A stretch of 64,000 bases of DNA from Nocardia lijiangensis NBRC 108240 (GTDB taxonomy: Bacteria > Actinomycetota > Actinomycetes > Mycobacteriales > Mycobacteriaceae), in NCBI RefSeq assembly GCF_001613045.1, contig NZ_BDBP01000037.1:27645-91644 (forward strand), given 5' to 3'. The position numbers were made by a program, and so were the translations under genes. Of this stretch, positions 9,404-17,821 are shown one piece after another. Positions within the stretch are counted from its first letter, which is position 1. Each line of letters begins with the position of its first letter. A model generated the notes under the pieces. That model was not told where the DNA came from, searched no databases, and saw only the letters and a program-made list of their open reading frames with translations.

Positions 9404-9730
9404 TCACTGTTCCCTGACGACAGGTCCGCGGAACCAGCAGTACGGGAGACCCGGGCCCGGGTAGTTGATGTACAGGTTGTACTGGGCGCGTGTTCGGTTT
9501 CCGATGGCGTCGGTGTGATGGGGTTCGATGAGGTATTCCACAGCCAGTGAGGTGATGCTGGTAGCCCGCCAGGTATTGACGAGTTCGTCGTCGCTGTCGT
9601 AGATGTCAATCCAAGAGGTCGTGCCGTCTGGGAGCGGGGTGTCGGTGACCTCGAAGCGTTGGGTGAACGCGGCACCGCGTGTAAGGACGAGTATGTACTT
9701 GTTGGGGCGGTATCCGAGGTAGTCGACCAT
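9404..9730 (-). CDS. LtfC/Gp6-like beta-sandwich phage protein
   Basis: 108 residues from ATG 9730; the open frame continues upstream to 10231 but overlaps the MBL gene and is not coding there. The pattern LGYRPNKYILVLTRGAAF, then IDIYDSDDELVNTWRA and a terminal YPGPGLPYCWFRGPVVR is typical of the small LtfC/p132/Gp6 beta-sandwich proteins found in actinophages close to tail or capsid genes. They are thought to be virion accessory proteins. It is the last gene of the late operon, 60 bp after the MBL-fold gene. Confidence 0.65.
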   Translation of the reverse strand: MVDYLGYRPNKYILVLTRGAAFTQRFEVTDTPLPDGTTSWIDIYDSDDELVNTWRATSITSLAVEYLIEPHHTDAIGNRTRAQYNLYINYPGPGLPYCWFRGPVVREQ

Positions 9731-9789
9731 CGCGTTCCGTTGAGATTGTGGGCTGAGCACACGTCGGTGGCGCCCAACCCGCGGGCAGA

Positions 9790-10719
9790 TCAGTCGTAGG
9801 GAACCCAGGTGGTTCGGCCGGTGTTGTTGCGCTGGACGTGGCCGAAGGGGACGTCGGCGAAGTGGACGCCGAAAGCGAGGTCGCCGGTGTCGGCGAGCTG
9901 GTTGATCAGCTGGGTGCGGTGGTGTGCGGCTTCGGCGGGGGCGTAGTCGGAGGCGGAGGGCCATTCGGGGTGGCGGACTTGGACGGGGGTGTGGAGTGCG
10001 TCGCCGAGCACGATCATGCGTTGGCGGCAGGAGCTGATGGTGAAGGTCATGTGGCCGGTGGAGTGGCCGGGCACGATCGTTGCGCGGACGCCGGGAAAGA
10101 TGGTGGCTCCGTGAGTGATCAGGCGGGTGTCGGCGATGGTGTCCAGAATCGGTGAGGTCAGTACGCCCGCCTTCGCCCACGCGGGGAAGGTGTCCACCAT
10201 CGCGGGAGTCAGCGAGCGCCACCAGTTCCACTCGTACTCTCCGATGTAGTGGCGGACGCCGTGGAACGGTGACCTATCGCCGCCGGGCGCCGGGTGCAGC
10301 GCCCAGCCGATGTGGTCGAAATGCAGGTGAGTGATCGCGACCGCCTCGATGCCTCGGAGTCCGTCGACGCCGGCGAGGTTGTCGAGCAGCTGTCCGCCGC
10401 GCATCGCACCGATCATCGGGTTGGCCGGGTTATCGGGGAGATCGATGGGGCCGACTCCGGCGTCGATGAGCAGAGCGCGGCGTCCGCGCTGGACCAGCAG
10501 CGCACCGATGCCGGCGACGAGGTTGCCGTGGTCGTCGAGGTGGTCGCGGTAGGGTGCCCAGTCGGCGTCGGTGGTGTCCGGTAGCCAGCCGCGGGGTTTG
10601 AGGGCGACCTGGCCGTCGGGGATGTAGGTGATGCGCAGGCGGCCGAGTCGGATGGTGCGCATGCGCGCCGGACGGCGCAGCCGGTCGTCGGCGCTCCATG
10701 ATGTGGCGGGTTCGGTCAT
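9790..10719 (-). CDS. MBL-fold metallo-hydrolase (phage cargo)
   Basis: 309 residues, started at ATG 10719 with a GAAAGGA ribosome-binding site. The metallo-beta-lactamase set is complete: THLHFDH near residue 130, GHSTGH, LGDALH and a final histidine in GVHFAD. The arrangement and the spaced GHSTGH resemble the AttM/lactonase-like branch, so the substrate may be a lactone or ester, but this cannot be decided from sequence. It lies in line with the late operon between a minor tail gene and the LtfC-like gene, an unusual place for an enzyme. It is probably a moron that alters the lysogen or its competitors. Confidence 0.8.
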   Translation of the reverse strand: MTEPATSWSADDRLRRPARMRTIRLGRLRITYIPDGQVALKPRGWLPDTTDADWAPYRDHLDDHGNLVAGIGALLVQRGRRALLIDAGVGPIDLPDNPANPMIGAMRGGQLLDNLAGVDGLRGIEAVAITHLHFDHIGWALHPAPGGDRSPFHGVRHYIGEYEWNWWRSLTPAMVDTFPAWAKAGVLTSPILDTIADTRLITHGATIFPGVRATIVPGHSTGHMTFTISSCRQRMIVLGDALHTPVQVRHPEWPSASDYAPAEAAHHRTQLINQLADTGDLAFGVHFADVPFGHVQRNNTGRTTWVPYD

Positions 10720-10776
10720 GACGTTGTGTCCTTTCGAATTTCGCGCGAGAGTGCGTTCAGCGGGGGCTCCGGTGGG

Positions 10777-11574
10777 TCAGCCGAGGAGGAACCAGGGCCA
10801 CCAGTGGTTGGTGCCGACGTGGTCGCTGCGGAGGTATGGGGGTGGTGTGGGGTAGCCGGGGCCGTTGCCGCCGCCGTCGAGGCCGCGGCTCCAGTAGTAG
10901 GGTTGGCGGGGTTGGGTGCCGCCGGGTTGGTTGATGACCCAGCGGGGCACGGTGGCGAGTTTGTAGCCGATGCCGAAGTAGTTCGACAGGAACCCGACCC
11001 CGTGGATCTGGCCTTGGTGGGCCTGGATGGGTGGGATGTCGAACCGGTATTGGGTGGAGGCGTTGGTGAGCACGGTGTGGATGTCGCCGCTGTCCCAATA
11101 CAGGCTCAGGTCGCCGGTGGTTTCGTCGAATCGGTAGACCGTGACGTAGGCGTTGGTGATGCGCGACCATCCGGCGGGGCCGATGATGAGTCCGACTTGC
11201 CGGTATTCGCGGTCGCGCAGGGTGCGGATCATGCCGATTTCGATGGCGCCGGTGGCGGGCCCGTAGAACGGCGGCTGAGAGAGGTTTCCGTTGCCGTCGG
11301 GGGTGCGGGCGAGCAGAGCGAGGGGGAAGGTGGTGTCGTCGGTGGCGGTGAGGTTGACCCACAGCGGGATGTCGGTGGGCATCTCGGTGTAGGTGGGGCG
11401 TTGTTGGATGGGTTGGCGTACTTCGCGTTTGTGAATGTTCTGGGCGCCGGTGTAGGCGCCGATGACCCCGGAGCGGATGGCGGCTTTGGCATCCTCAGGT
11501 GACTGCTGTTGGTATCGGCGGAACGCGCCGAGGTTCCAGGACCCGTCCGGGATCGGCTTATCGGGGGTGGTCAC
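10777..11574 (-). CDS. Minor tail protein (putative)
   Basis: 265 residues from GTG 11574, which overlaps the holin stop by 4 bp (GTGA). The middle (about residues 60-190) is predicted beta-rich, with phrases such as PLWVNLTATDDTTFPLALLAR and VYRFDETTGDLSLYWDSGDI. The C terminus is proline/glycine/tryptophan-rich and ends in PWFLLG. Similar proteins occur next to lysis and tail genes in actinobacterial siphoviruses, where they are called minor tail proteins. The function is inferred from location; no catalytic motif is seen. Confidence 0.55.
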   Translation of the reverse strand: MTTPDKPIPDGSWNLGAFRRYQQQSPEDAKAAIRSGVIGAYTGAQNIHKREVRQPIQQRPTYTEMPTDIPLWVNLTATDDTTFPLALLARTPDGNGNLSQPPFYGPATGAIEIGMIRTLRDREYRQVGLIIGPAGWSRITNAYVTVYRFDETTGDLSLYWDSGDIHTVLTNASTQYRFDIPPIQAHQGQIHGVGFLSNYFGIGYKLATVPRWVINQPGGTQPRQPYYWSRGLDGGGNGPGYPTPPPYLRSDHVGTNHWWPWFLLG

Positions 11575-11870
11575 AGCTCGGGTTGGAGCCAGTCCGGGAT
11601 CACAGGCGGTGCAGGCGGTTTCGCTGCTGGTGCGTGCTGGGTGAGCAGCACGGTGAGTTCGTCACCGTGCTGCAGGAGCTGGCGGATGAGGCGCACCAGG
11701 GTGCGGAATCGTTCGATGTCGGTGCGGTCCTGGCTTTCCAGTTCGGTGACACGGGTGCGGAGTTGGCGGACCTGTCCGGCCTGGTGGGCCGTGAATGCGC
11801 CGATCACCGTGGCCAGCGCTACCCCGAACGCCTGCACCACCTCGGCGGTGAGCCATCCCACCGCGATCAC
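11571..11870 (-). CDS. Holin-like membrane protein
   Basis: 99 residues. A hydrophobic N-terminal segment (about residues 5-28, VVQAFGVALATVIGAFTA) is followed by a charged coiled-coil-like helix (QVRQLRTRVTELESQD) and a proline-rich tail. One membrane span plus a coiled coil, directly after the endolysin (ATG overlaps its stop), is the usual holin arrangement in actinophages. It would permeabilise the membrane so that the lysin reaches the wall. Confidence 0.7.
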   Translation of the reverse strand: MIAVGWLTAEVVQAFGVALATVIGAFTAHQAGQVRQLRTRVTELESQDRTDIERFRTLVRLIRQLLQHGDELTVLLTQHAPAAKPPAPPVIPDWLQPEL

Positions 11871-13273
11871 TGGCCTTCCGGCTTACGGTGCCGACCGACG
11901 TAGGGGTCGGTGACCAGGTGTTCCAGGATCACCTGGATCTTGTCTTGCACCTGGGCCAGCGTCTCGGTGACGGCGTCGATCTTGCCGTGTGCCGAGGCGA
12001 CGGAATCCACCACCGACTTGTCCTCGAGCTGCGGCCAGCCGGTCGGGTCGAGGGTGGGGCCGGGCTGGTGGCGGGAGTCGGGTCCGGCGAGCTGGTCGAC
12101 CACCCAGGAGGCGTGCATGTCGATCGAGGCCAGTAGGTCGGCGACGGTAACGGGGTTGCCGTCTTTGTTGATGACGATGTCGGTGAGCTGCATATCAGGT
12201 TCCTTTCTGAACAGGCGGGCGAGCTGGTCTCGCCCGCCGCGCACGGCATTGACGTCGATGAGCTGGCCGCCGATCGCCGCAGTGGAGGAGAACTGGAGGA
12301 TGTCGATGTGCTTGCCGCCCATCGCCTCCCAGCCGGAATGGTCATCCCCGGGATAGAGCAGGTGGGCGGGGCCGGTGCCGGTGACGTAGTGGCTGTTCCA
12401 GATCCCGACAGGCAGCCCGGACAGGTCGGGTGCGCCCATGTGCTCGCGCCAATACCAGCGCGGCAGATACACCGGCAACAGCGCGAACCCGCGGGCGCGC
12501 ACGGCGTCGGCGCGGGCGAGCAGATCGGCGAGGCTGGGTGTGCCGTGGTCGTCTTCGTAGTCGAGCTGAATCGGCACGCTGGTGTCGCCGATGTAGTCCA
12601 GGGCAGCGTCGGCCTCAGTGTCGGGGTGGGTGTCGAGGCGGCAGTAGATGTAGCCACCCCAATACTCGAAGTGGGCGGCCATCTGCTCGCGAGCGCGGGG
12701 CCAGAACGGATCACGCCAGGTGCCTTCGACCACCTTGTGGGTGGCAAAAGCAATGCCTTCGGCGGCCGCGCACGCAAAGTCGAAGGCGTCCTGGTTGTTG
12801 CTGACATCGATACCGAACACCGTCATCGGCGCTCCTTCCGGTGATGGGTAGGCCGCGCCCGCCAGCAGCGGCAACGGGTCGAGGACCTCGGGTCCCGGTG
12901 GGCTGAGCACGTGGCGGTGCCACTCCAGATGCAGATGCGGCGCGACACCGCCGTTGAAGGCTCGATCGGGTTCGATGACCGCGACTTGCTGTCCGGCCTG
13001 AACCCGTTGCCCCACAACGGCTTGTGGGCGGACGTGGCCGTAGACGGTGGTGCCCCCACCGTCGGCGTCGGGGTGGTCGATCACCACCCATTGCCCGAAC
13101 CCGCGGGCCGGACCGGCGCGCACGACGGTGCCGCCCTGGCAGGCGTAGACAGGTAGCCCGGCTGAGCCGCCAGGCCAGCCGATATCGACACCGAAATGGA
13201 AGCGGCCCTCACGCGGCCCGAACGGTGAGGTGATCACATGGCCGCCTTGCAGCGGCCAAAAGCGTGCAGACAT
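11867..13273 (-). CDS. Endolysin: M23 peptidase plus GH25 muramidase
   Basis: 468 residues from ATG 13273, which has an AGGGGG ribosome-binding site; the frame upstream of it is not coding. The first domain (about 10-125) is an M23 LytM-type peptidase with HFGVD (H26, D30) and HLHLEWH. The second (about 150-345) is a GH25 lysozyme beginning VFGIDVSNNQ and containing the acidic QLDYEDDHG motif. The last 120 residues carry a predicted helix (about 425-455, KIDAVTETLAQVQDKIQVI) that may mediate oligomerisation or wall binding. An internal ATG near 12829 could yield the muramidase alone. It lies next to the holin gene. Confidence 0.9.
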   Translation of the reverse strand: MSARFWPLQGGHVITSPFGPREGRFHFGVDIGWPGGSAGLPVYACQGGTVVRAGPARGFGQWVVIDHPDADGGGTTVYGHVRPQAVVGQRVQAGQQVAVIEPDRAFNGGVAPHLHLEWHRHVLSPPGPEVLDPLPLLAGAAYPSPEGAPMTVFGIDVSNNQDAFDFACAAAEGIAFATHKVVEGTWRDPFWPRAREQMAAHFEYWGGYIYCRLDTHPDTEADAALDYIGDTSVPIQLDYEDDHGTPSLADLLARADAVRARGFALLPVYLPRWYWREHMGAPDLSGLPVGIWNSHYVTGTGPAHLLYPGDDHSGWEAMGGKHIDILQFSSTAAIGGQLIDVNAVRGGRDQLARLFRKEPDMQLTDIVINKDGNPVTVADLLASIDMHASWVVDQLAGPDSRHQPGPTLDPTGWPQLEDKSVVDSVASAHGKIDAVTETLAQVQDKIQVILEHLVTDPYVGRHRKPEGQ

Positions 13274-13304
13274 ACGAAACCCCCTGGAGTGGAGTGATTT
13301 TGGT

Positions 13305-13898
13305 TCAGACGTTCTGATAGCGCGACAGGATCGCCGGGCGGGCTTTGCCGAGGTGGCGTTCGATGGCCAGCACGCGTTCGCGTTCCTCGGCGTCGGCACG
13401 GCGCAGGTAAGTCAGGACGGCTTTGACGCTGCGGCGGGTCGGATCGAACAGCGGTGGTGGGTCGTTGGATGCCGTCGCCTCGGTGGAGACCGCGGTGGTG
13501 ACCGGCAGCATCGGCGTTGGCGGTTCATCGGGGACGGTGCCGGTCAGCCCGAGCGCGGCCGCCAGCTGCTGACGTTGCCGCAGCGGGAGTTCGGCGACGA
13601 ACTGGCGGATATCGAAGACCTCTTCGGGGTCGGGGTCATCGATGTCGGCCCAGGTGCCGGGCGAGACCAGCCAGTGCGGGTCACCGGCACGCGGCGGCCG
13701 ATACTTGATCACCGGGTCTGCGACCGGGCGTGCACCGCAGTCCCACAACCGGCGAGAGACCGCCCGCAGGTGCTGGATCGGCAGCAGCAGCGGCGCACCC
13801 TTCGACCCGGGGAGCCCGACCAGCATCCATAGGAAGGCTTCTTCGGGGTCGCTGGGGTCACAGTTCTCACGGGTGGGGAACTGCCCGTCAGATGACAT
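13305..13898 (-). CDS. DUF2744-like phage protein
   Basis: 197 residues. The layout PEEAFLWMLVGLPGSKGAPL, then LRAVSRRLWDCGAR and a C-terminal VLTYLRRADAEERERVL resembles DUF2744, a family found almost only next to tail or lysis genes of actinobacterial phages. The function is unknown. Here it sits directly before the endolysin in the late operon. Upstream (14077 onwards) the strand switches to a cargo island, so this gene may need its own promoter or be read through the island. Confidence 0.65.
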   Translation of the reverse strand: MSSDGQFPTRENCDPSDPEEAFLWMLVGLPGSKGAPLLLPIQHLRAVSRRLWDCGARPVADPVIKYRPPRAGDPHWLVSPGTWADIDDPDPEEVFDIRQFVAELPLRQRQQLAAALGLTGTVPDEPPTPMLPVTTAVSTEATASNDPPPLFDPTRRSVKAVLTYLRRADAEERERVLAIERHLGKARPAILSRYQNV

Positions 13899-14076
13899 CG
13901 GTAGATCACCTGACCTCGGGTTGTGCGGAACAGTTATCCCCAGCGCTTATGCCGAACTCGTCGGACTACGGTGTGGTTTCGACTTCGAAGGCCGAAGAAG
14001 TCGGCGCGCGGGGCCTCCGACCTGCGGAGAGGTAACCGAGTCGTGTGCCCGTCGAGTGTGTGGTGGGATCGGGCGG

Positions 14077-14541
14077 GTGAAGATCCGCCAGTACTGCTAT
14101 TTCTCGGTCAAGAGCGTGTCGCTGTCCGCGGCGGATGTAACCACGCGGCTAGGGATGGAGCCCGACAAGGTGCTCGTCATGGGAAGCCGCTCGCCCGAAC
14201 GGGTTCTTCCGCGCTTTCATGCCTGGAAGATCCTCCGCCGCAGCGATGAGAGCGTCGATGACCAGATTCAGCATCTGGTGAATCGGCTGGAACCGGTTCG
14301 TGGCGCACTGGTCTCTCTTTGCGCCGACGACAATGTCAGCCCAGTGATACAGGTCGTGCGTCATTTCGGTGATCCAGATGGCGTCCAAGGCGCGCCCGGT
14401 GGCACTGCATTGGATCAGGCTCAGCATTGGCCTCGACCGCTGGGATGGCATCTGTCGCTGTCGGTGCTGGACTTCATGGTGTCGACGCGAACCGAGCTCG
14501 ACGTCGACGAATACGACTCAACCGATGATTTGGATCGATAG
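14077..14541 (+). CDS. DUF4279-like protein in cargo island
   Basis: 154 residues from GTG 14077. It begins YCYFSVKSVSLSAADVTTRLG, with a later HAWKILRRS and DDQIQHLVNRLEPVRGALVSL. This strand-helix pattern and conserved WK match DUF4279, a small domain often seen near toxin or conflict genes, with no established activity. It runs against the surrounding late operon and is followed by a nuclease-like gene on the same strand. A role as regulator or immunity partner of that gene is only an inference. Confidence 0.55.
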   Translation: MKIRQYCYFSVKSVSLSAADVTTRLGMEPDKVLVMGSRSPERVLPRFHAWKILRRSDESVDDQIQHLVNRLEPVRGALVSLCADDNVSPVIQVVRHFGDPDGVQGAPGGTALDQAQHWPRPLGWHLSLSVLDFMVSTRTELDVDEYDSTDDLDR

Positions 14542-14876
14542 CTTGACAGCCAGCGGCGATAGTCGTTCAGAGGTTCACGCTAGCTGGACGGGTCGCGAAG
14601 CCGTTTGGCTACGCTGGTGAATTCCGAGGTAGTTCATCGGCGAACCGTGGCGTCGGTTGAGGGCTCTGTGATCGATTGATATCGGCGAAATATGACGTCG
14701 TGGACCGGTGTGTCCCATCAGCTCGGCGTGGCTGTTGAACGTACTGAAATACCGATTACCGTGCGTCATCCTGATGCTTCCGGCCTGCGAGCGGTGCGAT
14801 CGTGCTGCTGGTCCGCCAGCCCCGCCGATCGTCGCGAACTACCATCGGTACGTTCGGATTCAGGGAGGGAGTTTCG
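14542..14876 (+). other. Intergenic stretch in cargo island
   Basis: No gene is supported here. The only site that can be named is a purine-rich ribosome-binding site (AGGGAGGGAG) at about 14861-14871, which sets the start of the next gene. A promoter for that gene is likely within this stretch, but no clear -35/-10 pair is seen. Confidence 0.4.
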
Positions 14877-16001
14877 GTGATTGGTCGCGAAGCGTTGCGT
14901 GGAATCGTTCTCGAAGAGGTGCTGGCGCGGCTACTACAGGACAACGGTTACAAGCTCCTCGTGTCCGAGCATCAGGATCCCGATGCGCTCAAGCAGGCCA
15001 AGCACGGATTGCTCGTACGTGGGCGCGGCGGCGAGCATCAAGCCGACGTCATCGGCGAGCTCGACCTACCTGTGCCGTTCTCCCTTCCACTGCGACTGTT
15101 CGTCGAAGCAAAGTTCACCAACAAGAAGGTCGGAATAGCGGTGGTGCGCAACGCCCACGGCACCATCCACGACGTCAACGAGCAGTACTCGCCCTTCTCC
15201 TCGGGCGTGCACTCGGTGCCGATCAGGCGGTACCAGTACCGCTACACCTTGTTCTCGGCCAGCGGGTTCGCTCCAGAGGCGCAGCGATACGCGCTGGCCC
15301 AACAGATCTCGCTCGTCGACTTGTCGGGCTCTGGCTTCGCAGAGCTTCGCGCGCTAGTCAGCGATATCGCTGACACCACACGCGATCTCGCGATTACGCA
15401 CCAGATCAACCGCTTCCCTGTTGGGCAAGTGCGCGCAGCCCTCCGGGGCGCATTGGGCACATGGACCGGAGGATTCGAGACACCCGCTGAGAACGACGAG
15501 ACAGACGCACAGGACGAGTGGATCCCGGACAAGGAGGTATCGCCCTATATGACGGTGGGTCGCATGCCTGGCAATCGAAGTTCGCAGGTGCTTCCACACG
15601 CCCGGCTCATGACGATCGTGGCTGACATGCACAGCGAACGGCTCGGTGACTTGATCGTCGGGTTTCCCTCCGCGCCCTTCATTCTGGTTCTGAGGATCGA
15701 GTCCAGGGCAGACTTCAGGACCTATCTCGACCGGTACCCCGGCTCGGAGATCCCCGTGCACATCGAGTTCGCTCATCGTGGAAAACACGACGGCGACTGG
15801 GTCATCGTCCCCACTCATGGTTCGCCGCAGTTCCGCTTGATTTTCGCGCTGCCGGAACTGCTCGCTGACTGGCTGCTCAACAGCGACGGCCCCGCAGCAC
15901 CGCGGGTGCGCGACATCAAGCGAGGCATGTTGTCCTCGATCGTCGTCTTCCAAGGCAACCGACTCCTGCGCCTGCTGTACCAGCCGCACCGCCGCCGGTG
16001 A
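14877..16001 (+). CDS. PD-(D/E)xK nuclease-fold protein in cargo island
   Basis: 374 residues from GTG 14877, chosen because AGGGAGGGAG lies 6 bp before it; an ATG at 14802 lacks such a site. The N-terminal 140 residues show a restriction-endonuclease-like core: E14, D57 (HQADVIGEL) and E77-x-K79 (LFVEAKF), followed by a conserved segment HDVNEQYSPF. This resembles Mrr-like nucleases. The C-terminal 230 residues match no family I know. It lies on the opposite strand to the phage tail genes, between the DUF2744 and Gp37-like genes, and is best read as anti-phage or competition cargo carried by the prophage. Nuclease activity is inferred from the motif. Confidence 0.65.
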   Translation: MIGREALRGIVLEEVLARLLQDNGYKLLVSEHQDPDALKQAKHGLLVRGRGGEHQADVIGELDLPVPFSLPLRLFVEAKFTNKKVGIAVVRNAHGTIHDVNEQYSPFSSGVHSVPIRRYQYRYTLFSASGFAPEAQRYALAQQISLVDLSGSGFAELRALVSDIADTTRDLAITHQINRFPVGQVRAALRGALGTWTGGFETPAENDETDAQDEWIPDKEVSPYMTVGRMPGNRSSQVLPHARLMTIVADMHSERLGDLIVGFPSAPFILVLRIESRADFRTYLDRYPGSEIPVHIEFAHRGKHDGDWVIVPTHGSPQFRLIFALPELLADWLLNSDGPAAPRVRDIKRGMLSSIVVFQGNRLLRLLYQPHRRR

Positions 16002-16064
16002 GTCCGACACGTCGGCGGACAAGGCGCAGCTACGAGTGTGCATCCTGCGGATTCGCGGACGCTG

Positions 16065-17821
16065 TCAGGCCAGTACTCCGAGCTCGTGTACGCCGGAGAC
16101 GAGGTCGGTAACCATGTCCAGGGTGCGTTGGCCGCGGTCTTTGTTGCTGGTCGGATCCCCGATGACCGGCCGCCATTCGGGGAACATCTCGCGGTCCCAG
16201 GCGAGGGTGAGTTCGCGGACGCGGTCGATGCGGATGGTGTAGGTGTCATCGCCTGGTGCGGTGGCGCCGATGCGGTCGCCGAGGAACCAGTGCCCGTCTT
16301 CTCCGATGACGTAGGGTGCGCCGTCGCGGACGGTGATCTCGTGCGAGAACCAGGAGCGGGTGTCGTGGAAGCCCTTGCGCAGGGCCATCATCGCGGCGAT
16401 CGTGTAGGCGCGGCCGGGTGAGTCGGCCATGTATTCGAAGAACCGCGACCATCCCGAGTTGTGTTCTCGCGCTCGCGATTTGACCGCGTGCCAGGCGAGC
16501 AGCGTCCCCTGGTACAGGGGGCGGAGCAAACTGTCGGTTGCGCCGCCCACTGGCGGGAGCACCAATGCGGCCGCCAGGAGATCGCCGGCCATCTGGATCC
16601 CGGCTGAGAGACCTTCGTCGGCAGGTTCGGGTTGTGGGTGCCCCACCCCCTGTTGCGGGGTGGGGCACCCACGACCCCCGGCATCGAGGACCCTCCGGTC
16701 ACGACTTGCACTGCGGTGGAGGCGGTCTCGGTGAACTTGGAGGTCTCGATCCCGGCGTCCGGGGCGTCGAAATACACCACGAATGGTGTCGTGACGTGGG
16801 TACGACGGTTACCGCGTTCCAGGTAGTCGGCGGGGGTGACCGGGTCGATGATGGCTTCTTCGACGCTGTCGATGAAGTCCTCGGAGAACCGGGCCACGGT
16901 GCGCACCAGTCCGTCGAAGGGGTTGCCGCCTCCGGAGGTTTCGCTGTAGTAGCCCGAGGAGTTCACGAGGTCGATGACCAGTGTCCCGTGCCGCAGCCTG
17001 GGTGCGCCGGGCCACGGTGGTGGGTCGCCTTCGAGCCAGCGACGGCAGCGCACCGACAGTTCCGCGTCGGCGAGGATGTCGCGGGCCATGTCGTACCAGT
17101 ATTTGAACCGCGAATGCGGTGTAGCCCAGAGTGTTCCGGCGGCGAGGTCTTCGGCGAAGCTGGTCGGGGCGACGACCACCGACCACTGCGACATGTCCAG
17201 GCCGAGTGCGGCGAGCCAGGACGCGGGGTCGAGCGGGTCGTCGGGCAGCTGCCAGCCGTGCTGCTGGGTTTGCTCGCGCAGCACGTTCAGGAACAGCGGC
17301 AGCTTGAGTGCCCAGCGGGCTGGTCCGGGGACTGGGCCGAAGGTCCTGGGTATCTGAACTGAGGCGTCGAAGAAGGGGTTTGACCAGATCAGATACGACT
17401 TGCAGTGCTGGAAGTCGTCGACGAACCGCAGCGTCAGGACCTGGGTGCCGTCGGCGCGGCGTTCGATCGAGTGGTCGTGTAGCCGTCCGGACCAGCGGGA
17501 GCCGGGTGCTTTGTCGCAGGTGATGTGGATGTTGCGGCCTTCACCGGCCTCGACGCGGGCGCGGGTGCGCCACACCCACTTCGCCAGTGGATCGTCGAGG
17601 GGGATTTCGACCAGGGCGGTGCCGGTGTCGTTGTCGATCCAGGTGAACTCGGCGCGGTATTCCGAGCAGACGAGCCCGGCGAGTCGCCAGTGTCCGTCCC
17701 ACAAACGGACGAGTGGTTCAGCGCGGCGGTCGAGGTCGTCGGCTTGATCGGCGGCGAGAGTGGCTTGCCATATGGCCTCGCTCTGCTCGGCCAGCGACAA
17801 GCTGTCCAGGTTGACGCTCAT
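16065..17821 (-). CDS. Gp37-like (ReqiPepy6 family) tail protein, reading frame shifted in the middle
   Basis: From ATG 17821 the frame encodes a tail protein (DSLSLAEQSEAIWQATLAA; LVRLWDGHWRLAGLV; RYDNDTGTAL-type core) up to SSMPG near 16690. The rest of the family, AGIQMAGDLLAAALVLPPVGG through FFEYMADSPGRAYTIAAM to WFLGDRIGATAPGD, continues only in the -1 frame down to a stop at 16065. The first frame runs on to 16388 with meaningless sequence. The switch lies at a G-rich tract and a perfect 39-bp hairpin (16634-16672). Read together, the two parts make a normal-length siphovirus Gp37-like protein, part of the tail tip. This could be a programmed frameshift, a true mutation that kills the phage, or a base-call error at the hairpin. 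Confidence 0.75.
16634..16672. repeat. Perfect inverted repeat inside the Gp37-like gene
   Basis: Arms of 16 bp (GTGGGTGCCCCACCCC and its exact complement) flank a 7-nt loop CTGTTGC. On the coding (-) strand it is preceded by a GGGGG tract at about 16675-16679 and a second GGGGG lies in its 3' arm. The element sits exactly where the reading frame of the tail gene changes. Confidence 0.95.

Noticed and set aside
9277..9464. Possible truncated chromosomal gene stub (MTDASAESD...)
   Set aside because: No ribosome-binding site, no family, and it overlaps the phage gene on the other strand; mentioned only as a possible junction.
10736..11502. Long + strand open frame opposite the minor tail gene
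   Set aside because: It is a glycine/valine-rich mirror of the real gene on the - strand, typical of high-GC DNA.
16388..16633. Continuation of the Gp37-like first frame to 16388
   Set aside because: The sequence after the palindrome in this frame (QPGSRWPAISWRPHWCSRQ) matches nothing, while the other frame continues the family.
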